From JAGPUQ01 sp050179115 (GTDB lineage: Bacteria > Pseudomonadota > Gammaproteobacteria > Pseudomonadales > Porticoccaceae), in NCBI GenBank assembly GCA_050179115.1, contig JBFXFL010000007.1, positions 12,493 through 76,492 of the forward strand: a stretch of DNA of 64,000 bases. Reading direction: 5' to 3'. How positions within the stretch are numbered: the first letter of the stretch is position 1; every line of letters begins with the position of its first letter. Shown here one piece after another: positions 27,798 through 36,333 of the stretch. A model generated the notes under the pieces. The model saw only the letters and a program-made list of their open reading frames with translations, was not told the DNA's origin and made no database searches. Both the position numbers and the translations under genes were made by a program.

Positions 27798-28625
27798 TCA
27801 ACCGGGCGCTGCCCGGGTAAAACCCAATGCTGCCATACCGAGCACAAATATCGGCAAGGCGGCCGCCAGGCTGTCCACGCGATCCAGCACACCGCCATGA
27901 CCGGGCAAGATTGACCCACTGTCCTTCACCCCGCGGGCGCGCTTGATCATGCTCTCTCCCAGATCCCCCAGCACCCCCGCAAAACTGGTGACTGCCACCA
28001 GCGCCAGCCACCACAACCAGTCATGGCCCGCGACGCCGAGCCAGCGCGCCGCAGCCGCGCCAACCAGTAGCGCCAGCAACAAGCCACACAACACACCTTC
28101 CCAGGTCTTGCCGGGGCTGACGGCCGGCGCCAGGCGATGGCGACCAATGGCGCGCCCACCGAAAAACGCGCCGATATCGGCACTGGCGACCAGCCCCACC
28201 ACCAGTGCTAACCAGCCGGCTCCATGCGGACGGCCGAGCAGCCAGTAGAGTGCGATCCAGGCCGGCAGCAACACCATCAGTCCCATCAACAAGACCACCG
28301 GGGGGTTATCCCACCGGCGCGCGCTGTGGGGGTAATCGAGTACCCAGAACAGCATGAGCAGCCACCAGCCCGCCGCGACCACCAGTAATGTGATCGGCGG
28401 CCCCACGGCGCCCCAGTGATAGGCCGCCATGGCAGCCGCAACGACGACGACGTACAGCAATTGCTGCGTCGGCGATTCGAGACCCGCCAGACGACTCCAC
28501 TCCCATGCCCCCAGCAGAATCAACGCACCGATGACCGCAACGAAGACCATCGCCGGCAACAAAAGCAGCGATCCAGCAAACGCGATGATGAGAACGAGGC
28601 CGGTGATTACCCGCTGCTTGAGCAC
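27798..28625 (-). CDS. cdsA: phosphatidate cytidylyltransferase
   Basis: Makes CDP-diacylglycerol from CTP and phosphatidic acid in the inner membrane, the precursor of all phospholipids. It has 275 residues with about eight hydrophobic segments. The CDP-alcohol-related signature lies at 224-251: GESMIKRARGVKDSG, then LPGHGGVLDRVDSL, with the metal-binding acidic residues. SPGKTWEGVLCG is also conserved. The GTG start lies inside the uppS 3' end (19-bp overlap), so the two are likely coupled. Confidence 0.96.
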   Translation of the reverse strand: MLKQRVITGLVLIIAFAGSLLLLPAMVFVAVIGALILLGAWEWSRLAGLESPTQQLLYVVVVAAAMAAYHWGAVGPPITLLVVAAGWWLLMLFWVLDYPHSARRWDNPPVVLLMGLMVLLPAWIALYWLLGRPHGAGWLALVVGLVASADIGAFFGGRAIGRHRLAPAVSPGKTWEGVLCGLLLALLVGAAAARWLGVAGHDWLWWLALVAVTSFAGVLGDLGESMIKRARGVKDSGSILPGHGGVLDRVDSLAAALPIFVLGMAALGFTRAAPG

Positions 28626-29377
28626 TTGGTCTCCAGCGCCAGCATCTGGCTGGCCGCGCGCCCGAAACGGCGCAGCCGGCGATGGTATTCGTCCACCGCT
28701 CGGTTGAAGTGCTCGCTATCGAAATCGGGCCAGTAGCAGTCGGCGAAATAAAGTTCGCTGTAGGCGAGCTGCCACAGCAGAAAATTACTCAGTCGCTGCT
28801 CACCGGCCGTGCGGATGCACAGATCGGGTGGCGAAACATCGGCAAGGCAGAGACGGCGTTCGACCGCAGCCTCGTCGATATCGGCGGGCGACAATTCTCC
28901 GGCGTGCACCTGCTCCGCCAGTGTCCGCGCCGCGCGGGCGATATCCCAGCGACCGCCGTAATCAACGGCCAGATTGAGCTGCAAACGACCGCCGGCGGTC
29001 GCCGCCTCCACCCGATCAATACGACGCACAAGGCGGGCACTGAAGCGTTCGCGCGAGCCCACCACACGCAGCCGCACATCACGGCGCACCAGCTCACGCT
29101 GTTCTCTTCTGAGGTAATTGGCAAACAGCGCCATGAGGCCACTGACCTCCTCGGCCGGACGCTGCCAGTTCTCGCTGCTGAAGGCGAACAGAGTGATGGT
29201 TGCCACGCCATGGGCCTGACAACTGTCCAGCACATCGCGGACCCGCTCCACGCCGGCGCGATGGCCACTGATGCCGTGGAGACCGCGAGCGCTGGCCCAG
29301 CGGCTGTTGCCATCCATGATGATCGCCACATGCCGCAGTGGGTGGTCGTTCGGACCCTGGCCTTCAGCCTCTGTCAT
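28607..29377 (-). CDS. uppS: undecaprenyl diphosphate synthase
   Basis: A cis-prenyltransferase that makes the C55 carrier lipid for peptidoglycan and O-antigen. It has 256 residues. The diphosphate site HVAIIMDGNSRWA (Asp22) and GISGHRAGVERVRDVL are present, then FAFSSENWQRPAEEV, NLAVDYGGRWDI and PDLCIRTAGEQRLSNFLLWQLAYSE (in part). The ATG at 29377 has GGGTG about 8 bases upstream; an in-frame GTG at 29386 is also possible. The carrier made here serves the same envelope pathways as the genes downstream. Confidence 0.97.
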   Translation of the reverse strand: MTEAEGQGPNDHPLRHVAIIMDGNSRWASARGLHGISGHRAGVERVRDVLDSCQAHGVATITLFAFSSENWQRPAEEVSGLMALFANYLRREQRELVRRDVRLRVVGSRERFSARLVRRIDRVEAATAGGRLQLNLAVDYGGRWDIARAARTLAEQVHAGELSPADIDEAAVERRLCLADVSPPDLCIRTAGEQRLSNFLLWQLAYSELYFADCYWPDFDSEHFNRAVDEYHRRLRRFGRAASQMLALETKCSSSG

Positions 29378-29393
29378 GGCTTTCACCCGCGGG

Positions 29394-29951
29394 TCAGATT
29401 TCCATCAGATCTTTTTCTTTTTCAGCCAGCAGCACATCGATTTTTGCAATGTGGCGATCCGTTATCCGCTGGATGTCTTCGTGTGCCCGGCGTTCGTCGT
29501 CCTCACCGATCTCCTTGGCTTTCAACAACTCGCGGATATCGGCCAGCACATCGCGCCGGATATTACGCACCGATACCCGGGTTTGTTCGGCTTCAGCCTT
29601 TGCCTGCCGGATAAGAGCCTTCCGGGTCTCTTCGGTAAGCGCCGGCATCGGGACGCGGATGACATCGCCGGCGGTGACCGGGTTGAGGCCCAGTCCGGAA
29701 TTGATGATGGCGCGCTCGATATCACGCACCATCTGCTTCTCCCAGGGAGTGATCGCCAGCATCCGCGCATCAGCGACGGTGACGTTCGCGACCTGCCGCA
29801 GCGGCGTCGAGTTACCGTAATAGTCGACCATGACGCCCTCGAGAATCCCGGGGTGCGCACGCCCGGTGCGCAGTCTGCCCATCGTGGCAACCAGGGCTTC
29901 GAGCGTCCTTTCCATCCGCTCGCTGGCGTCGGCCTTCAGTTCCTCGATCAC
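29394..29951 (-). CDS. frr: ribosome recycling factor
   Basis: RRF splits the post-termination ribosome with EF-G. It has 185 residues, exactly the family size. Diagnostic blocks: LRTGRAHPGILEGVMVDYYG, TPLRQVANVTVADAR, NPVTAGDVIRVPMPALTEE, RNIRRDVLADIRELLKAKEIGEDDERRAHEDIQRIT (in part). It has a GTG start whose first bases overlap the pyrH stop (GTGA), pointing to translational coupling in the rpsB-tsf-pyrH-frr operon. Confidence 0.98.
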   Translation of the reverse strand: MIEELKADASERMERTLEALVATMGRLRTGRAHPGILEGVMVDYYGNSTPLRQVANVTVADARMLAITPWEKQMVRDIERAIINSGLGLNPVTAGDVIRVPMPALTEETRKALIRQAKAEAEQTRVSVRNIRRDVLADIRELLKAKEIGEDDERRAHEDIQRITDRHIAKIDVLLAEKEKDLMEI

Positions 29952-30685
29952 TCTTCACTCTCCCCGATCAGGGTGCCGTCACTGCCGCCCAGGGCGATCC
30001 GCGACAAAGCGCCCGGCTTCGACATCCGGAACACCCGCACCGGCATCCGGTTATCCCGGCACAGACAGATGGCCGTAAGATCCATGACACCCAGCTTGCG
30101 GTCCAGCACCTCGTCATAGGTGAGGTGCCGATAGAGCCGCGCCTGGGGATCCTGCACGGGATCCGCGGAGTAGACGCCATCCACCTTGGTCGCCTTCAGC
30201 ACCACATCGGCGTCCATTTCGATTGCGCGGAGACAGGCCGCCGAGTCCGTGGTGAAAAACGGGTTGCCGGTGCCCGCGGCGAACAGCACCACTTCGCCCG
30301 CCGCCAGATAACCGATCGCCTGTCGCCGCTCATAGTGTTCCACGACGCCGGGCATGGCGAGAGCCGACATGACCCGCGTCGACACTCCACAGCGTTCGAG
30401 TGCGTCACGCAGCGCGAGCGCGTTCATCACGGTCGCGAGCATACCCATGTGATCGCCCGTAACCCGGTCCAGTCCCGCCGCCGCCAGCGCGGCGCCGCGA
30501 AACAGGTTGCCGCCGCCCGTCACCAGACCCACCTGCACACCGATCGCGACCAGTTGCGCCACTTCCCGCGCGGTGCGGTCGAGCACTTCAGGGTCGAGCC
30601 CGAAATCCGCGTTGCCGACCAGCTCTTCGCCACTCAGCTTGAGCAGGATGCGGCGATACTTGGGGGTTCTGGCTACTGTGCTCAC
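29948..30685 (-). CDS. pyrH: UMP kinase
   Basis: Phosphorylates UMP to UDP; a hexamer of the amino-acid-kinase fold, usually activated by GTP and inhibited by UTP. It has 245 residues from a GTG start (STVARTPKYRRILLKLSGEE). Family signatures: GLVTGGGNLFRGAA, DHMGMLATVMNALALRDAL, LFAAGTGNPFFTTDSAACLRA (in part), ATKVDGVYSADP and AICLCRDNRMPVRVF. Upstream in-frame codons to 30826 are rejected since the usual N-terminus begins here. 34 bp after tsf. Confidence 0.97.
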   Translation of the reverse strand: MSTVARTPKYRRILLKLSGEELVGNADFGLDPEVLDRTAREVAQLVAIGVQVGLVTGGGNLFRGAALAAAGLDRVTGDHMGMLATVMNALALRDALERCGVSTRVMSALAMPGVVEHYERRQAIGYLAAGEVVLFAAGTGNPFFTTDSAACLRAIEMDADVVLKATKVDGVYSADPVQDPQARLYRHLTYDEVLDRKLGVMDLTAICLCRDNRMPVRVFRMSKPGALSRIALGGSDGTLIGESEE

Positions 30686-30719
30686 AAGTGTGCTCGGGAT
30701 CGTTGGTGGCCGTGCCGGT

Positions 30720-31586
30720 TCAGCGCGACGCCTGTACCTGGGCAGCCACTTCGGCGGCGAAATCGGTGGTCTCGACCTGAATACCCTCACCCACCTCATA
30801 CCGCACGAAGCCGACGATGTCGGCACCGGCGTTTTTCAGCAGCTTGCCGACCGTCAATTCCGGATCCTTTACAAAGGGCTGCTCGACCAGGCTGGATTCC
30901 GCCAGAAATTTGTTCACGCGCCCAGCGATCATTTTCTGCACGATCTCTTCCGGCTTGCCGCTCTCGCGCGCCTGGGCAGCGTAAATTTCGCGCTCCTTGG
31001 CGATCAGATCAGCCGGCATCTGCTCGGGCTTGGCTACCTGCGGATTGACCGCCGCCACATGCATGGCAATGTCGCGGGCCAGTTCGCGCGAACCACCGGT
31101 AAGCCCAACCAGAACGCCAATGCGGTTGTTGCTGTGGACATAGTCACCGACCACCGCTGCCTCGAGTACCCGCGCGCGCCGCGCGCCGATGTTTTCGCCG
31201 ATTTTCTGCACCAGCGCCTGGCGCGCGTCTTCCAGCTCGCCCATCATGATCGCTGCGATATCCTCGGAGCGCTCGGCAAATACCCGGTCTGCCACGCGGG
31301 CGACAAAACCGAGAAAATTCTCGTCGCGCGCCACGAAATCGGTTTCCGAATTCACCTCCACCAGCACGCCATAGCTGCCGTCCGCGGCTATCCGCGCTGC
31401 GACTACACCATCCGCCGCCGTACGACTGGCTTTCTTCGCGGCCTTCATGCCGCTGGATTTACGTAGATTTTCAATCGCCGCTTCGATGTCGCCAGCAGCC
31501 TCCTGAAGTGCTTTCTTGCACTCCATCATGGGAAGTCCGGTGCGTTCACGAAGGTCTTTCACCAGCGCTGCACTGATTGTCGTCAT
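30720..31586 (-). CDS. tsf: elongation factor Ts
   Basis: Guanine-nucleotide exchange factor for EF-Tu. It has 288 residues (E. coli 283). The UBA-like N-terminus has VKDLRERTGLPMMECKKAL; the core TDFVARDENF block (SETDFVARDENFLGFV) is the EF-Tu contact; the C-terminal module includes KFLAESSLVEQPFVKD. The ATG at 31586 gives the family length. Follows rpsB with a 187-bp spacer containing a hairpin, a usual arrangement that allows tsf to be adjusted relative to rpsB. Confidence 0.98.
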   Translation of the reverse strand: MTTISAALVKDLRERTGLPMMECKKALQEAAGDIEAAIENLRKSSGMKAAKKASRTAADGVVAARIAADGSYGVLVEVNSETDFVARDENFLGFVARVADRVFAERSEDIAAIMMGELEDARQALVQKIGENIGARRARVLEAAVVGDYVHSNNRIGVLVGLTGGSRELARDIAMHVAAVNPQVAKPEQMPADLIAKEREIYAAQARESGKPEEIVQKMIAGRVNKFLAESSLVEQPFVKDPELTVGKLLKNAGADIVGFVRYEVGEGIQVETTDFAAEVAAQVQASR

Positions 31587-31743
31587 GGTGTCGTCTCCAC
31601 ATCCCCGCAGGGAATTTATCCGTATTCTGGATCGGGTTCGGGCCGGGGGCAGCACGGCATCAACTGCTCGCTCCGACCGGGTGATGTCACCCAAACCCTG
31701 CCCAACCCGTGGCAAAGCAAAGAAAATAAAGGGACCAAGCCCC

Positions 31744-31764
31744 CAACCCCGATCGTGGGGGTTG
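31744..31764 (-). terminator. hairpin after rpsB, possible attenuator
   Basis: CAACCCC and GGGGTTG pair across a 7-base loop, 9 bases after the rpsB stop. On the minus strand a T-rich run (CTTTATTTTCTTTG) starts about 14 bases later, so it is not a clean rho-independent terminator. It could partly stop or pause transcription between rpsB and tsf. Confidence 0.35.
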
Positions 31765-31773
31765 ACGCTTCGC

Positions 31774-32535
31774 TCAGCTGTCGCCCGCTCCGGACTCGAT
31801 CAGAGCGGGCTCGATCACTTCGACGAATTCGTCCCGCGCCGCACCAGGAGAGGCCACCGCTCGACCCAGCAATACCGCATTGGCAACCGCTTCGGTATAA
31901 AGCTTGATTGCGCGGATGGCATCGTCATTGCCGGGAATCACCACATCAACCCCGTCAGGATCGCTGTTGGTATCCACCACGCCGATCACGGGGATGCCCA
32001 GTTTGTTGGCCTCCTGGACCGCGATGCGTTCGTGATCGACGTCGATGACGAACAGCGCATCCGGCAGACCACCCATGTCCTTGATGCCGCCGATGGAGCG
32101 CTCAAGCTTCTCCATCATGCGCGTACGGTTCAGCGCCTCTTTCTTGGTGAGCTTGTCGAAGGTGCCGTCGTCGCGTTGCTGTTCCAGCTCGCGGTAACGA
32201 CGAATCGACGTCCGTATCGTTTTGTAGTTGGTAAGCATGCCGCCCAGCCAGCGGTGACTGACGTAGGGCATCCCGCAACGCTCGGCCTGCTCCCGGATCA
32301 GTTTTTGCGCGGCGCGCTTGGTGCCGACAAAAACGATTTTGTTGCCGCGCGCGGCGATCTGGCGTACCTGCTCCAGAGCCGTGTTGAACGCGGGCACCGT
32401 GTGCTCGAGATTGATGATGTGTATCTTGTTGCGCGCACCAAAGATGTAGGGGCGCATCTTGGGATTCCAGTAGCGGGTCTGGTGGCCGAAGTGGACACCC
32501 GCCTGCAACATGTCGCGCATGCTGACAGTGGTCAT
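31774..32535 (-). CDS. rpsB: 30S ribosomal protein S2
   Basis: Small-subunit protein that binds the 16S platform near S1 and is needed for S1 assembly. It has 253 residues (E. coli 241). Blocks: MRDMLQAGVHFGHQTRYWNPKM, PYIFGARNKIHIINLEHT, FVGTKRAAQKLI, HRWLGGMLTNYKTIRTSI, DALFVIDVDHERIAVQEA, GIPVIGVVDTNSDPDGVDVVIPGNDDA (parts of each). First gene of the rpsB-tsf-pyrH-frr operon and of the whole minus-strand block. The 265-bp region before it is shared with the divergent map gene. Confidence 0.98.
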   Translation of the reverse strand: MTTVSMRDMLQAGVHFGHQTRYWNPKMRPYIFGARNKIHIINLEHTVPAFNTALEQVRQIAARGNKIVFVGTKRAAQKLIREQAERCGMPYVSHRWLGGMLTNYKTIRTSIRRYRELEQQRDDGTFDKLTKKEALNRTRMMEKLERSIGGIKDMGGLPDALFVIDVDHERIAVQEANKLGIPVIGVVDTNSDPDGVDVVIPGNDDAIRAIKLYTEAVANAVLLGRAVASPGAARDEFVEVIEPALIESGAGDS

Positions 32536-32800
32536 AGCGTTTTCCTCTGTTTTGGGTTCAACCTCCACATACCCCATCGTCCAACCCCGCAGGGCACCCA
32601 GGACGATGTGCCGGTATGTGTGTGGCGTTTAGCGCACAGTGCGCGTTGATTGCCCCCGAAGGGGCGGTCGGCTTTATACCACAAAGAGGGGCCGAAGTGG
32701 CGCAAATCCTGACGCGCGGCTTGCGTCAGGGCGTCCGTCCCGGCGACTTGGGCGGCGGACATCGGGTACACTACCCCCCTTCCCGAAACACGCTCAAACC
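32536..32800. promoter_or_regulatory. rpsB/map divergent control region with leader hairpin
   Basis: On the minus strand a TATAAA (32673-32678) is a plausible rpsB -10, though no good -35 stands 16-18 bases away. Just downstream in the predicted rpsB leader is a strong UUCG tetraloop hairpin: GCCCC-UUCG-GGGGC (32652-32665). It has no U-run, so it is a leader structure rather than a terminator. S2 is known to repress its own operon in gammaproteobacteria through the leader. For map (plus strand) only a weak TACACT at 32768 was found. Confidence 0.4.
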
Positions 32801-33574
32801 ATGGCCGTCAGCATCAAGACCCCGGCGGAAATTGAACGCATGCGCGTCGCCGGGCGGCTGGCGGCGGAGGTGCTGGAGATGATCGCACCCCATATGGAGG
32901 CCGGCGTCACAACCGCCGAACTCGATCGTATTTGTCATGACTACATGGTCAACGTCCAGCACGCCATCCCGGCGCCGCTGAATTACCGCGGCTTCCCCAA
33001 ATCCATCTGCACATCCATCAACCAGGTGGTGTGTCACGGCATTCCGTCGGCCCAGCGCGCGCTCAAGAACGGGGACATCATCAATATGGACATCACCGTC
33101 ATCAAGGACGGCTTCCACGGCGACACCAGCATGATGTTCGGCATCGGCAAGGTGCCCGAGCACGCCGAACGCCTGATGCGCGTGGCCCGGGAGTGCCTGT
33201 ATCGGGCCATCGCCCTGGTGCGCCCCGGTTGCCGGTTGGGCGACATCGGCCACGTCATCCAGCAGCACGCAGAGAGTCATTATTATTCCGTCGTGCGCGA
33301 GTACTGCGGCCACGGCATCGGGCGGCAGTTCCACGAAGATCCCCAGGTTCTGCACTATGGACAGCCGGGTACGGGTCTGGTGCTGGAGGAAGGCATGGTC
33401 TTTACCATCGAGCCCATGATCAACGCCGGCAAACACCACACCCGGCTCAAACCCGATGGCTGGACCGTGGAAACCCGCGATGGGCGCCTGTCAGCCCAGT
33501 GGGAACATACCATTGCCGTTACCGCAACCGGGGCTGAAGTTCTCACCGCGCGCGCTGACGAAACCTTCTGCTAA
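32801..33574 (+). CDS. map: methionine aminopeptidase, type I
   Basis: Removes the initiator Met from nascent proteins. It has 257 residues (E. coli 264). Five metal ligands are visible: the two Asp in INMDITVIKDGFHGDTS, His in YCGHGIGRQFHE, Glu in FTIEPMINAG and Glu in SAQWEHTIAV. The ATG at 32801 begins MAVSIKTPAEIERMRVAG. Divergent from rpsB, the usual arrangement, and 16 bp before glnD. Confidence 0.98.
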   Translation: MAVSIKTPAEIERMRVAGRLAAEVLEMIAPHMEAGVTTAELDRICHDYMVNVQHAIPAPLNYRGFPKSICTSINQVVCHGIPSAQRALKNGDIINMDITVIKDGFHGDTSMMFGIGKVPEHAERLMRVARECLYRAIALVRPGCRLGDIGHVIQQHAESHYYSVVREYCGHGIGRQFHEDPQVLHYGQPGTGLVLEEGMVFTIEPMINAGKHHTRLKPDGWTVETRDGRLSAQWEHTIAVTATGAEVLTARADETFC

Positions 33575-33590
33575 CCCGGGTACCGCCCTC

Positions 33591-36302
33591 ATGCCACTGC
33601 GTCAACCCGGTCTCGACTGCTCACCGGTAACCGCCGATCTGGCGGCGCGCCTGAATCACACCGCATCCCTTCCGACCTGCCGGAAGGCAGTGCAGGAGGC
33701 CTGCGAGTCGCTCGATCTGCGCTACCGCGGCGGCGAACCCGTGCGCCTGCTGGTGGCCGAAAGAGCCGCCTTCATGGACCGGGTGGTTGCCGCGATCTGG
33801 GGACGCTTCAGCTGGGACGATGACATCGCGCTGATCGCGGTCGGCGGCTATGGACGCGGCGAACTCCACCCGCACTCCGATATCGATCTGCTGATCCTGA
33901 CCGGGCGCCGCCGACTCGACCGCTACCGCGACAACATTGCCGGATTTCTCGCCGCACTCTGGGACCTGCAGCTCAAAATAGGCCACAGCGCGCGCACCCT
34001 GAGCGACTGCATCCGGGTGGCACGCGCCGACATCACGGTGGCTACCAACCTGATGGAAACCCGCACGATCGCCGGTAACGGAGTCCTCGAGCGGGCCATG
34101 CTGGCGAAAACCGGTCCTGACAAAATCTGGCCCTCGCATCGCTTCTTTCGCGCCAAGCGCGACGAACAGCGCGAGCGCCACGAACGCCACGGGAATACCG
34201 AATACAACCTCGAACCCAACATCAAGGAAGCCCCGGGCGGCCTGCGCGACATCCAGACCATCCACTGGATCGCCCGTCGGCACTTCGGCATTACCTCGCT
34301 GGAGACGCTCGCCAACGGCGATCTGCTGACCCGCGAGGAATTCGCGCAGCTACGCGAAAGCGAGGAGTTTCTCTGGCGGGTGCGCTACGGGCTGCACCTG
34401 CTGGCGGGGCGCGCCGAGGAATGCCTGTACTTCGACTATCAGCGCCGCCTGGCGGAGCAGTTCGGCTACCGGGATACCCCCCAGAGCCTCGCGGTGGAAC
34501 AGTTCATGCAGCGCTACTACCGCACGGTCATGACGGTGCGGCGCCTCAACGACATGCTGCTGCAATACCTCGACGAAGAAATCCTCCACAGCGGCCGCGG
34601 GGCCCGCATAACCCGGCTGAACGACCGCTTCCAGATTCGCAATAACCACCTCGAAACCACCGCCCCGGACGTGTTCGAGCGCGAACCCTCGGCACTGCTC
34701 GAAGTCTTCGTGTTGCTCGGCGAAAACCCCGAAATCCTGGATTTGCGCTCGACCACTATCCGTCAGATTCTCGGCAATCAATGGCGCATCGACGCCGAAT
34801 TCCGCAACGACCCGCGCAACCATGCGCTCTTCGTGCGTCTCCTGGGATGCAAGGGCAATCTGTCGAACCAGCTGCAACGCATGACCCGCTACGGAATCCT
34901 GGGTTCTTATCTGCCGGAATTCGGCCGTATCGTCGGTCAGATGCAGCACGACCTGTTTCACGTCTATCCGGTGGATGCCCACATCATCCAGGTGATCCGC
35001 AACATGCGTCGCCTCGCGAACCAGAGCGAGGCCGACCGGTTTCCGATCGCCTCCCACGTGTGCAAAAACCTGCCCAAGCCGGAACTGCTCTATATCGCCG
35101 GGCTCTACCACGATATCGCCAAGGGCCGCGGTGGCGACCACTCCCAACTGGGCGCCACCGACGCGGCCCTGTTCGCGCGCCGGCACGACTTCAACGAGCA
35201 GGAAGTGCGGCTGGTCACCTGGCTGGTGGAACACCATCTACTGATGTCCGCCACCTCGCAGCGCGAGGATATCGATGACCCGGATGTGATCCACCGCTTC
35301 GCGCGTCTGATGGGCGACCAGATCCACCTCGACTATCTCTTCACGCTCACGGTGGCGGACATGAACGCCACCAACCCGACCCTGTGGAATCAGTGGAAAG
35401 GCGCGCTGATGCGGCAGCTCTATCTCGCCACCCGCGATGCCCTGGCACGCGGGCTGGAAAACCCGGTCAATCGTCTCGAGTGGATCGAGAGTTCGCGCAC
35501 CGAGGCGCTGGAGTTGCTCGCCGCCGAGGGCATTCCCGAGGCCCGCTGTCGCGCGATCTGGGGCGAAATCGGCGACGATTTCTTTCTCAAGGAAAAAGCC
35601 TCGGCCATCAGCCGCTGTACCCGGCAGGTGTGGGAACAGGAAGGCAAAAATCCAATCATCTATCTCGAAAACGCCGGTGTCGAAGATGCCACGGCGACCC
35701 GTGTGTTCGTTTATACGAGCGGTATCGACAATGTGTTCTCGAAAATTGCCGCCGCCCTCGATCTGCTCAATCTCAACGTGGTCGATGCGCGCCTCTATGC
35801 GCCGGGCGAGGGGCGCACGCTGAACCTGTTCTACGCCCTCGACGACGGCGGTCTGGCGTTTGCCGACAATGCCCAGCGGGTCCGGCAGGTCACGCGCGCG
35901 CTGCGGGATATTCTCACCCAGCCCATGGAGGCGCTGCCCAAGCCCAATCGCCGGGTGTCGCGTCAGCTCAAGCAATTGACCACGGGAACCGCTGCCTTCA
36001 TCAATAACGACGAGCACGGCCAGACCCGGATCATGGTGCTGACTCCAGACCGCCCCGGCTTGCTGGCGCACCTGGGCCGGATTTTTCTCCAGTACCGGCT
36101 CACCGTGCACAGCGCCAAGATCGCCACCCTGGGCGAACGGGTCGAGGACAGTTTTTACGTCACCCGGGCGGATGGCCTCCCGCTGTGCGATCAGGATCTC
36201 TGCGAACAACTGCGTGCACGGATCTGCGCCGAACTGGATCAGCGCAATCGCGAGGAGATCGCCGCCACCGACACACTGCGCGAAATGCCGCTGCGCGCCT
36301 GA
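33591..36302 (+). CDS. glnD: bifunctional PII uridylyltransferase/uridylyl-removing enzyme
   Basis: The nitrogen sensor: adds UMP to PII when glutamine is low and removes it when high. It has 903 residues (E. coli 890). Domains: nucleotidyltransferase with GGYGRGELHPHSDIDLLIL (residues about 84-102), central GlnE-like helix region (NIKEAPGGLRDIQTIHWIAR), HD hydrolase with YHDIAKGRGGDHSQLG (about 505-520), and two C-terminal ACT domains (VFVYTSGIDNVFSKIAAAL and IMVLTPDRPGLLAHLGRIF) that bind glutamine. Placed between map and dapC as in pseudomonads. PII genes are not in this window. Confidence 0.98.
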   Translation: MPLRQPGLDCSPVTADLAARLNHTASLPTCRKAVQEACESLDLRYRGGEPVRLLVAERAAFMDRVVAAIWGRFSWDDDIALIAVGGYGRGELHPHSDIDLLILTGRRRLDRYRDNIAGFLAALWDLQLKIGHSARTLSDCIRVARADITVATNLMETRTIAGNGVLERAMLAKTGPDKIWPSHRFFRAKRDEQRERHERHGNTEYNLEPNIKEAPGGLRDIQTIHWIARRHFGITSLETLANGDLLTREEFAQLRESEEFLWRVRYGLHLLAGRAEECLYFDYQRRLAEQFGYRDTPQSLAVEQFMQRYYRTVMTVRRLNDMLLQYLDEEILHSGRGARITRLNDRFQIRNNHLETTAPDVFEREPSALLEVFVLLGENPEILDLRSTTIRQILGNQWRIDAEFRNDPRNHALFVRLLGCKGNLSNQLQRMTRYGILGSYLPEFGRIVGQMQHDLFHVYPVDAHIIQVIRNMRRLANQSEADRFPIASHVCKNLPKPELLYIAGLYHDIAKGRGGDHSQLGATDAALFARRHDFNEQEVRLVTWLVEHHLLMSATSQREDIDDPDVIHRFARLMGDQIHLDYLFTLTVADMNATNPTLWNQWKGALMRQLYLATRDALARGLENPVNRLEWIESSRTEALELLAAEGIPEARCRAIWGEIGDDFFLKEKASAISRCTRQVWEQEGKNPIIYLENAGVEDATATRVFVYTSGIDNVFSKIAAALDLLNLNVVDARLYAPGEGRTLNLFYALDDGGLAFADNAQRVRQVTRALRDILTQPMEALPKPNRRVSRQLKQLTTGTAAFINNDEHGQTRIMVLTPDRPGLLAHLGRIFLQYRLTVHSAKIATLGERVEDSFYVTRADGLPLCDQDLCEQLRARICAELDQRNREEIAATDTLREMPLRA

Positions 36303-36333
36303 CTTCCGGTTTCGTCCATCATCAGGTTCAACG

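Noticed and set aside
26611..28014. dxr extended upstream by 78 codons
   Set aside because: The extension overlaps cdsA out of frame; the Rossmann motif begins six residues after the ATG at 27780.
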